Below, piece by piece: positions 56,282 through 64,000 of a DNA stretch of 64,000 nucleotides; the stretch's first letter is position 1, and each line of letters starts with the position of its first letter. The notes beneath the pieces were generated by a model that was not told the origin of the DNA, did not search any database, and worked only from the letters and a program-made list of their open reading frames with translations. Source of the stretch: Ipomoea triloba (lineage: Eukaryota; Streptophyta; Magnoliopsida; Solanales; Convolvulaceae); assembly GCF_003576645.1 (NCBI RefSeq), contig NC_044920.1:19599100-19663099 (forward strand), read 5' to 3'. The position numbers were made by a program, and so were the translations under genes.

Positions 56282-58626
56282 CTAAGCTTCTAATTGTTGA
56301 GGAAGGAGTAAATCTTCATCAATTTCATAATCTTCCGAACCTACAAATATTATTTTAGAATGGTAAAGTAAATAAGTAATGAATAATCAATTAAAAATAA
56401 TTCGTTGAAATAAAATTTCTTACTTTCAAGCGACCAACTTTGAGAACACATAAGTGCCTCCAAAATATCTGGATGAAGTCTACTACGATGAGCCGACAGC
56501 AATCTACCACCAGTACTGAAAGCAGATTCTGAAGCAACGGTAGAAACGGGAATAGCTAATAAATCCTTTGCAATCTTACTCAAAGTTGGATATTTCTTTC
56601 CTTCAGTTTGCCACCATGATAAAACATCCAAATCATCATCAAATGGTGACCTCTTAGCCTCTAAATACAAGTCTAACTCTGATGTCTCAGCCAAATGTGA
56701 TGCACTTTCCATAAAGGTTTTCAATTTATTCCTAACTGGGTCACCCTTAGTCAAATTCTCCCCTCCAACAACAGACTGAACGTGCTTACTTGAAGATGTT
56801 GCTATTGAAGAACACTCATAGTCACGGCACAAATCATTGCAATATGTCTTAACCTTCTCAATTTCTGATGCAGCTTTATCTCCATAAAATGTTTGAAAGA
56901 AGTACTGAACAACTCCTAACTTATACCTTGGATCAAGAACATTAGCTACAGCTAGAATCCCATGCACCACTTCCCAATATTTATCAAACTTTGCAAGCAT
57001 ACTCTTAGCCATATTTGCTATCACCAAATCAGTTGACTCAACCCACTCCCACAAATTAACCTTAATCTCAGACATCAATAGGAAGAAAACATTTGAAGTT
57101 GGATATTTTCTTCCAGAAAATACATTTGATGCTTTATAAAAGACTTCCAATTTTTCACAAATGTTCTCAGCTAACTCCCAATCTTGTTCAAATGGTGCAC
57201 AAAGAAAAGAAGACTCTTGTTGTTCCAAACGGTCAAAAACATCTTTGTATTGCAATGCAACAGAAAGCATCAAATAAGTAGAATTCCATCGAGTCTTACA
57301 ATCCTGAACTAACTGTTTTGAGTATTCTATGCCCAAATGTGTTGCACTTTCTTTAAATAGTTGTTGTCTTTTTGGTGAAGCTAACCAAAAACCAACACTA
57401 TCTCTAACTCTTTCCAATCCATTCCCCATAACTTTTAGCCCATCTTGCACTATCAAATTCAAGATATGTGCACAACAACGCATATGGAAAAATTTTCCCC
57501 CAAATAAAAGATGCTTACGATTAAGTTTGGACAACATGTTATTTATTAAAGCATCATTAGTTGAACAATTATCAACAGTTACCGCAGACAACTTTCTCTC
57601 AAGATTCCAATCTAAAACACATTTCAACATTTCTTTTGAAAGAGCCGATGCTGTATGCGGAGCCGGGACATAAATAAACCTAACATAAATACATAATAAA
57701 CCTAACATAAATACACAATAAAAAATTTCACAATAAGTAACCAACTTGCAAGATAAATAATTTCATAAAGTGTACATACCTCAAAATTAAATTGTGTAGA
57801 GTCCAATTGTTGTCCACAAAATGAGCTGTAATATCCATGTACCCCTTCTTTCCATTAGATGAAGTCCACATATCCATCGTCAATGCAACCCTACTTGCGC
57901 TTCTATTCATAGACTCAACAAGTGTGGTCTTTTGACCCTCATGCTGCTTTAGAATATCCGCTCTAATTGTATTCCGACTAGGCACCTTGAACAAAGGTTG
58001 AGCAAGTTGCATGAACTCCCTAAAACCAGAATGCTCAACCATATTGAGTGAATACTCGTGCTTAACAATCATTCGACCAAGTCCCTGTCTAGTAGCTATG
58101 GGGTCAAATGTATAATTGTTTACATTCACATTTCCATCCTTGTCTTTATTGAAGGTCAGTGTTTGTTGCCTTAAGGGTTGGTAAGGTCTCATTCTACAAA
58201 TCTTGTGATGATCATGCAAATGTTTTGTACCATTTTTACTCTCTCCCCCAAGTAGCTTCTTACAGTACTTACATTCCGCCTTGTTTAGCCCATTAACTTT
58301 AATCTTTGTAAAATGCTCCCAAACAGTTGACCTTAATCTTTTGTCACCAACTTTTGGCTCAAGCTCACCTTCAAGATTTATAATAATAAAAAATAAAACC
58401 CTTGAACAAAATGTAAATATAATATTTAATAAATATTAGACTAGACAAGAAGCTCACCTTCAATAGTTTGACTAGTTCCTTGAGTTTCTTGAGTTTCTTG
58501 AGTTTCTGCTTCATTCCTACCACTAGGTGAATCCACGGGGGATGAATTAGGGTACTCTATTGGTGAGCTCATAGGCGTTGGAGAAAATGAATCACACCCG
58601 CCTACATGGGAATTATCACCCTCCAT
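56282..58626 (-). CDS. hAT transposase, 4 exons, 690 aa, intact reading frame
   Basis: Exons (coding order) 58458-58626, 57780-58368, 56424-57679, 56282-56340; total 2073 nt, all phases and GT-AG sites consistent. Domains: acidic Ser/Pro N-terminus; BED zinc finger (VWEHFTKIKVNGLNKAECKY, then CKK and HLHDHHKIC, about residues 75-120); catalytic core beginning TMDMWTS (first Asp) and VDNCSTNDALI (second Asp), with RCCAHILNLIVQDGL and CKTRWNSTYLML between; C-terminal hAT dimerisation domain (WWQTEGKKYPTLSKIAKDLL, VSTVASESAFSTGGRLLSAH, RSRLHPDILEALMCSQSW). It cuts and pastes the element and related MITEs in the nucleus. No stop or frameshift seen, so it may still be active. The start codon is the first ATG of an open first exon; short 5' untranslated sequence lies at 58627-59500. 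Confidence 0.93.
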
Positions 58627-58778
58627 TCTAATAAGTATTAATATAGTGTATGATAAAAGACAATTAGTTTCAAGAATGTGAATGTTTAATACTTACTAAA
58701 CAATAACATATAAAGTATAAATTAGTTGAAAACCAATGACAAAGCAAATATTAGCGAGATTCAATATTGTGACCTTTG

Positions 58779-58900
58779 TTCAATGTGCTTGAAGCACACA
58801 TTCAAATTAGAAGCCGTATTAGAATTATGAATCTTCAAACTAATGTGCTTGAAGCACACATTCAAATTAGAAGCCGTATTAGAATTATGAATCTTCAAAT
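58779..58900. repeat. 60-bp tandem duplication in hAT 5' region
   Basis: Two copies of GTGCTTGAAGCACACATTCA-starting unit with one base difference (CAAACTAATG / CAAATTAATG). Period 60, not 42, and diverged, so probably real. Confidence 0.8.
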
Positions 58901-58959
58901 TAATGTAAAACAAGCTTTAACTGAAGCTACAAAAGGTATGCCTTCTATTTCTAAATTAG

Positions 58960-59170
58960 TTTCAATATGCCTTCTAACAGTTCACAGTTCACAGTTCACA
59001 CATCATATAAATTAGTTTCAATATGCCTCACAGACTCACAGTTCACACTTCACACATCATATATAAACAATAACACTATAACAGATAAAGTATACTCACA
59101 GAGTCACAGAGTCACAGTTCACAAAATCTCAAAATCTAACAGTTCACACTTCACACATCACAGATTTTAT
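58960..59170. repeat. TTCACAG/CACAGTTCACA simple repeats
   Basis: Short words ACAGTTCACAG and CTTCACACATCA recur irregularly upstream of the transposase gene; such short repeats often serve as transposase binding sites in Ac-like elements, which is an inference here. Confidence 0.5.
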
Positions 59171-59339
59171 GACTAAATGCCCAATCTGTACAGGATGTCT
59201 AAATGCCTAAATGCCTAAATAAACATTCACACTGTAAATTTCTTTGCAGGATGTGAGGGTGCCTAAATAACATTCACACTAAATGCCTAATTAGTAATTA
59301 GGTTGCTCAATAAATCATTTAAAGCAAAATACCTGGGTT

Positions 59340-59532
59340 GGAGAATGGAGATGTCACAGGCTCGCAGCGGCTGGGTGATGAGTGATGAGGCTGGACAGTG
59401 CAGTAGGAGCCGACAGAGAGACGCAGTCACGCAGCGGCTGGGCGGTGAGGCAGTGAGGCTCGGCGGTTGCTGTCGACGGTGAGCAGTCGCGGCTGGGCGG
59501 TGAGGCTAGACGATCGGCAGCGAGACGGTAAG
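59340..59532 (-). other. GC-rich 5' leader region of the hAT
   Basis: Contains repeated GCAGCGGCTGGGCGGTGAGG words; continues after the solo LTR at 63088-63200. Confidence 0.5.
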
Positions 59533-62500
59533 TGTAACCCCTCGCCTATTCCGATAAGTTTAGAGTTCGAAAAATATTTTTAAGCTACGATATTTACGAG
59601 ATGGTCTCTCGTTACTTCAAGAGGATTTTTTTTTTGTAAGGAAAGTTATTAATAAGTTACGATCTACGTACCGGTCTCGAACCGTAAAGATTTTTAAGGA
59701 TGTATATACGGTTTGAATTTTCCTAGAGATTAGATTATTAAGTATGATACGATTAAGCCTAAACTTCTAATTAGTTCAAGTGAGAATTTAAATCGGACTG
59801 TAAGGGGTAAAATTGTTACGAACCTTGTACCTATATTTCGCGAGATACCGAAAAATTCCCAATTTGAGGGATTAGCGACGGGATTATTTTTAGGATAATT
59901 TTGGTGTTAGAATTTTCCCGAGTTAAGCTATAATCCTCCGAACTTTCATCTGATTTAACCCCAAACTGGCGAAATAAATTAAGATCTTCCTAGAGACACC
60001 ATAGGGAGTTGACATGTGGCAAACATAATCCTAACTTGGATTGGATCATTAATAGCATGTCATATAGGTATGGGAAAGTTGCACTTGATTTCTTAATCTT
60101 CAAGCTAAGCTCACATCATCTCTCTCTCATCTCTCCCATTCCCTCTCCCATTTTCGAAAATACAAAGGAAAGAAAGAAGAAGGAAAATCTTAGTCTTCTA
60201 ACTTTGTGATCCAAGAACTCCCTAGCTATCTCTTCAACTCAAAGTGCTCTATTGTAGGTAAGAACTTTGGTTTGTTCGGTTAAATCCCTCCTAGAACTTA
60301 AGCTTAAACTTAAGGTTCATGAAAATATTGTTGTTATGGTGATATTTTTAGGATCTTTGGTGAAGGACTCCAAGGAAGGCATCATCAACTCTTACGTTTT
60401 TTTTTAGGTTTCTACAAAGGTAAGGAATCCCTTAAGTCGGTTCAATCACTTGGAGGTGAACAAATGCTAGTAAATTATATGACTAGGAATTTTTACGTGG
60501 AAATTATGTGTTAAGTTCGTGGATCTACAAGTTAGCCTAAGAAACTACACTTTGGATTTTTGGTAATTTTTGTATACATGTTCATAGCTAATTTATGCAT
60601 GTATATGTTGAATTTATGCCCATATAGGCTTATACTTGTGAAAATAGTGAAAAGAAATCAGGATAGATTCTGGCAGTAACTTCCGAGATTTATTGGGAAA
60701 AATTGGTAAGGTATTTTGATCCTATTTTTTTTAGACATGTAGTTCTATAAGTGTAGAACCCGCATATAAAATTTCATAATGATCGGAGTAGCATAAGTAT
60801 GGTTTTCGAATTTTTCTCCAAAACTGGTCCAGAGAGAAAATAATTCTGGACAGCACACTGCCGAGGGCAAAAATGGAATTTTCTGTGTTTATTCGCGGAT
60901 CAAAATGACCAAAACTTTTTACGGACATCAAGTACTATAAGTTGGGGTTCTACCATAAAACTTTCAAGTGAAAAAGAGTTCGGGAACTATCTTTACCGGC
61001 TCAATCTTTCTGACTGCGCCAAGCTGAAATTTCTGGCAGATTTGGGTGGACGCGGCCTTGGACGCGCGTCCATCGACGCCCAGAGTTACGGCATCACGGC
61101 CGAAAGGCCAGACGCGGACACGGACGCGCGTCCGCTGCGCGTCCGTGGGCGCCCAGTTTCGGCGCCATTTACCGAACGTGCGGACGCGGCTCGGACGCAC
61201 GCGTCCGCAGCTGCGGCCAACCGCGAGTCCGCCCGACGCGGACTCGTTTTCGACTTGTTTTTGACCAAACTTTTTCCCGATGTTTTTAATCCCGAGTGTT
61301 ATGATGTTTGAAAGGCCTACGGGCAAAGGAGATCTATTTTTGAAAGAAATATCTGTTTTGGAAAAATTATGTACATCACTTTAGAAGAAAATATTGTTGT
61401 TGAGAAGTAAGTAAAACTCTTGTAACTTGAGGAATTGTGTTGGAAAGCCTATGAGTAAATAAAAATGTTTATAAAACTTACGTCGAAAAAATGTATGCTA
61501 TTTTGGTAAACAGGTTGTCAAAACCTTATTTTTGAGGAAAATACTACTTTTAAGGAGTGAGTACATTACGTGAGAAAAACGAGAAAATGACGATTGAAAA
61601 GCCTGCGGGCACTGAGAGTATTTTGAAAATCCTTCTTGGGCTGATGAGATAGCCGATTTCAACTATTGGACTCAAATGAGAAATATGTCCAAAAGAAATG
61701 ATTTGAGAAAGAAAAACGGAAGGAAGAATCATGTTTTCAAACCCTTAGTTTCTAAAGCGAGTTGAGGAGGACCTTGATTGACCCACGGGTGGCTTTAAGT
61801 GCCATGGCCCAGTGGTCGTTGTGGATATTGTATGACCAGTTCATACTGCAGGGCGAAGTCTATTCGTCGATATGTTATAGTGTATGACCAGTTCATACTG
61901 CAGGGCGAAGTATATTCGCCGGGTACTATATAACTCGTAGGATGAGGTATTCCTATGGGGGTGTGCACACTTAAGGTATAGTTACTCCAGAAGTCCGGGT
62001 AGATGTAGTTTTTATGGACCTAGCTGGGCCAGCTAGGAATCATTTTAACGAACCTTACGTCCAGGGGATCAGTGTTAGACCGGGTGATGACCACTGAACC
62101 CGAGTTCGATGATCCAAGTGGTCAGAGTGGGAGTTATGAGAATGCTCCAAAGGCCTCACGCTCACTAAGAAGAAACTAAGGAAGTTTTAAAGATGAGAAA
62201 AGAGTTACTCTGTAACGACTTGAGAAGGAAATGATTCTATCCAAAATGTGACGAATTTTGAGCACGGAAATGTGCTGTTGAACCTCCTTTTGAGTTAAAA
62301 TGAGGGAACTACTGGAAACGAAATATTTTACAAACTTGTCTGAAAAACAGAAAAATGTGTTTTAAGTGGCAATGATGCCGGTACCTTTATACGAGAAAAG
62401 TTTACGTGTTGAGTTAGCTTTACGCCTTATATTATATTATCTACTATTGATAACCTGATTGCAGGTAGAGCTATAACTCGTGGGTAAATTTTACAACTTA

Positions 62501-63087
62501 CAAATTATTATATTTTCGAAACCTTTGTCTACTTTTGAGTGACAATGGATTTCCTTACTTAGCCGTCGTGCTAACTACACTTCATTGTGTACCTTATCAG
62601 ATGAAGTCTAGCATGGGTATGCCCCTGCTTCTGTTTCTGATCCTCCAGCTCTGGCTCATGCTTCTGTCCCAGTTGCACTCCTGATCCCGTTCCTATCCCT
62701 GTTCAATCAGTGGTACCCATTTTGGGCTCCTGCCTTCGTTAATCCGTTATGCCTCAAGAGAAAAGTCAAGTCTGACCTTTTTGTACATATCTTTTGTAGC
62801 CATGGTAGTACTAACATGGCTAGTAAGAACGGGAATAGTCCAAACTCTTTGTTGATAGGCTGTAAGAAACTCTTATATATAGATGTATATTCGTGGCTAG
62901 TATAGCTACTCTTTTGCTGCATGTATATAAGATTATGTTGGATTTTGACGATAAGAAACACGATCCTTGTCTTTAGTCTGTTAGCCTGTGCACCTAGAGT
63001 GAACTCTATTTGTATTCGAGTGGGGTTCAGTCTGGGTGTGGCGGTAACTACTCCGGAGATACGGCATAGCCGAACCGGGGTGTTACA
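59533..63087. mobile_element. Solo LTR, 3555 bp, gypsy (Del/Tekay-like), inside the hAT
   Basis: Starts TGTAACCCCTCGCC and ends CCGGGGTGTTACA, with exact 5-bp target duplication GTAAG at 59528-59532 and 63088-63092. The TGTAACNCCCC / GGGGTGTTACA termini and great length fit Del-type chromovirus LTRs. The interior has no element genes. It includes a GC-rich CpG patch at 61040-61240 (GCGTCCGC words) and a diverged tandem pair at 61830-61915 (GTATGACCAGTTCATACTGC, AGGGCGAAGT). Small open frames in the CpG patch are not genes. Confidence 0.9.
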
Positions 63088-63254
63088 GTAAGGGCCGGCG
63101 GCGAGACGGTAAGGGCAGACGCAGAGAGACGGCACTCACGAGTCACAGTAGAGTGCAGAGAGAAGAGAGTAGAGCGGAGAAGCAGAGATGCGAGAGCGGC
63201 GCAATGAATTAATTTCCTTTCTAGGGTTTTATTATTATGTAATATACTTTTACA

Positions 63255-63258
<4 letters not shown>

Positions 63259-63335
<77 letters not shown>

Positions 63336-63343
63336 TATTTTAN

Positions 63344-63403
<60 letters not shown>
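63259..63403. repeat. (TA)n microsatellite with an assembly gap
   Basis: About 145 bp of TA with one N at 63343, so its true length is unknown. Confidence 0.95.
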
Positions 63404-63407
<4 letters not shown>

Positions 63408-63415
63408 AATATTTT

Positions 63416-63587
63416 CGGGGAATCGGGGATGGGGCGGGGAATGGGGAACGGGGAACGGGGTCGGGGTCGGGGCGGGGATCACATTCCCTGTCCCCGCCCC
63501 CATTCCCCGAATTAATTCCCCGAACCCGCCCCCGTCGGGGCGGGGATCGGTATTCCCCGTCGGGGGCGGGTTGAATTGACATCCCTA
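63416..63587. repeat. hAT sub-terminal G-rich array (right) and terminal repeat
   Basis: GGGGAACGGGG, GGTCGGGGCGGGGATC and CCCCGTCGGGGGCGGG words, then TTGACATCCCTA. Inverted relative to 55770-55925. Confidence 0.8.
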
Positions 63588-63671
63588 GGTGGAATGGGGG
63601 TAATAAGGATATGGTTGGGGTTGAGGATTTGTATAGGATTGTCCTCTATGGTGTAGGTAATCATGGGGATT

Positions 63672-63924
63672 CATTTTAGCACTTATTGGTAAGCTTCAAG
63701 AGGTTTGATTAAAGAGAATTTCCTGCACAATAGCTTAGCCAACAACAAATAATTTTGCAACTAAAAGTAGTTGCAAGTGAGCACAAGATATTCAAGATAA
63801 TATAAGCTCACTTCTTCAAGCAAATAACAAAAATAAGAAAATAAAATAAACAAAAAGAAAGCAATTCAAGAACTCTTAAAATTCTACTTCTAAGACGTCA
63901 ACACTATTCGAAACCGTTTGCCAT
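63672..63924 (-). other. Leader between primer binding site and ORF A
   Basis: Non-coding, AT-rich; probable packaging region of the gypsy-type element. Confidence 0.5.
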
Positions 63925-63942
63925 CCCCGGCAACGACACCAT
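63925..63942 (-). other. Primer binding site of the gypsy-type element
   Basis: Minus strand TGGTGTCGTTGCCGGGGA starts two bases after the LTR end. It is complementary, with two mismatches, to the 3' end of plant tRNA-Asp, the primer commonly used by Athila/Tat elements. Confidence 0.85.
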
Positions 63943-63944
63943 TT

Positions 63945-64000
63945 TGAAAGGTTGTTTGTATGTGGTGAGTGGATGTGAAGTGGTACGGAAGGTGGTAAAA
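63945..64000 (-). repeat. Edge of the 5' LTR of the gypsy-type element
   Basis: Begins TGAAAGGTTGTTTGTATG on the plus strand, the same as 48733 onward, for all visible 56 bases. Confidence 0.92.

Larger units (their letters stand above)
55770..63587 (-). mobile_element. Ac-like hAT DNA transposon, apparently complete, carrying a solo LTR
   Basis: Terminal inverted repeats TAGGGATGTCAA / TTGACATCCCTA, close to the Ac pattern, with an exact 8-bp target duplication GGTGGAAT (55762-55769 and 63588-63595). Sub-terminal zones on both sides are dense in CGGGGA/TCCCCG words. The transposase gene reads on the minus strand. 59533-63087 is a later LTR insertion; without it the transposon is about 4.3 kb. 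Confidence 0.95.
54190..63671 (-). pseudogene. Gypsy-type ORF A (gag position), split by the hAT insertion
   Basis: Start ATG at 63671. The first 28 codons (MNPHDYLHHRGQSYTNPQPQ, PYPYYPHST) run to the 8-bp target duplication at 63588-63595 and resume at 55761 in the same frame (YAYLPPTYHYPHPYHYPIPP). Before the insertion it was a 551-codon frame ending at 54190. Regions: a Pro/Tyr-rich N-terminal third, a coiled-coil (EIEILKAKIDEFTKMAKEDT, EEVETKMMSMMEELMKM), and a long acidic part with Cys-containing repeats (DDSMENFDMS, YDCFNFSEDESF). I see no capsid or zinc-knuckle motif, so gag identity rests on position after the primer site. The hAT breaks it. Confidence 0.6.
48733..64000 (-). mobile_element. 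Large gypsy-type non-autonomous LTR retrotransposon, 5' LTR cut by window edge
   Basis: Minus strand. 5' LTR from 63945 rightward out of the window; primer binding site 63925-63942; ORF A (63671-63588 joined to 55761-54190); spacer; ORF B (53096-51681); 3' UTR; 3' LTR 48733-50018. The outer 56 bases of both LTR ends match. It sits in the LINE frame (NDITYP) at 48732. Primer site and ORF B suggest an Athila/Tat relative, but no protease, RT, RNase H or integrase is present, so it must use enzymes from a partner. A hAT is inserted in ORF A. Confidence 0.85.

Noticed and set aside
61042..61326. Overlapping Arg/Ala-rich frames on both strands
   Set aside because: They lie in a CpG-rich patch of a solo LTR, lack any motif, and open on several frames at once as GC-rich DNA does.
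63188..63582. Frames made of alternating Ile-Tyr
   Set aside because: Translation of a (TA)n microsatellite with an N; not a gene.

Overview
This is a stretch of nuclear DNA from a flowering plant, almost certainly a eudicot: AT-rich, intron-bearing genes, plant-type Ty1/copia, Ty3/gypsy, LINE, hAT, Helitron and SINE copies, and (TA)n arrays. The species cannot be fixed from sequence alone. One conserved housekeeping gene is complete: an eight-exon F-actin capping protein beta subunit gene (40534-45773, minus, 256 aa). The second notable gene content is a diverged cluster of small secreted-peptide genes between 6.6 and 30.2 kb (copies A-D). Each intact copy has a signal-peptide exon, a short middle exon ending in a DPP/RPP-type motif, and a tiny last exon of 5-8 codons. 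Two copies end in Pro-X-Cys-Cys. I recognise no named family here.

Layout. 1-4812: most of a minus-strand copia element with a short LTR and primer binding site. 4813-6264: repeats. 6265-10850: peptide copies A (broken) and B, with a LINE inserted in B's TATA box. 10939-16953: a 6.0-kb Helitron carrying a catalase gene fragment. 17.3-22 kb: LTR fragments, a miniature LTR element and MITEs. 23.5-25.9 kb: peptide copy C followed by a four-unit tandem array. 27.5-30.2 kb: an orphan promoter block and peptide copy D. 30.7-37.4 kb: copia RNase H scrap, GC-rich hAT-like element with an inner palindrome, SINE, and the 3' part of a SIRE-like copia element containing a hAT MITE. 38.1 kb: a lone Bet1-type SNARE exon. 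40.5-45.8 kb: the capping protein gene, with two nested MITEs in intron 2.

45.96 kb to the end is a nested stack of insertions. A LINE sits about 180 bp upstream of the capping protein start codon. A 1.34-kb solo LTR (46915-48257) and a large minus-strand gypsy-type element (48733 to beyond the window) each lie inside that LINE. The gypsy-type element has no visible pol genes. It is split by a 7.8-kb Ac-like hAT transposon (55770-63587) whose four-exon, 690-aa transposase reads through without a break. The hAT in turn carries a 3.56-kb solo LTR (59533-63087). Target-site duplications are visible at most of these joints.

A caution about the data: twenty direct duplications of exactly 42 bp, in 1.1-4.5 kb and 12.8-15.1 kb, plus a 0.55-kb duplication across a single N, look like untrimmed graph overlaps from assembly rather than biology. 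They create false in-frame 14-residue repeats in the copia polyprotein.
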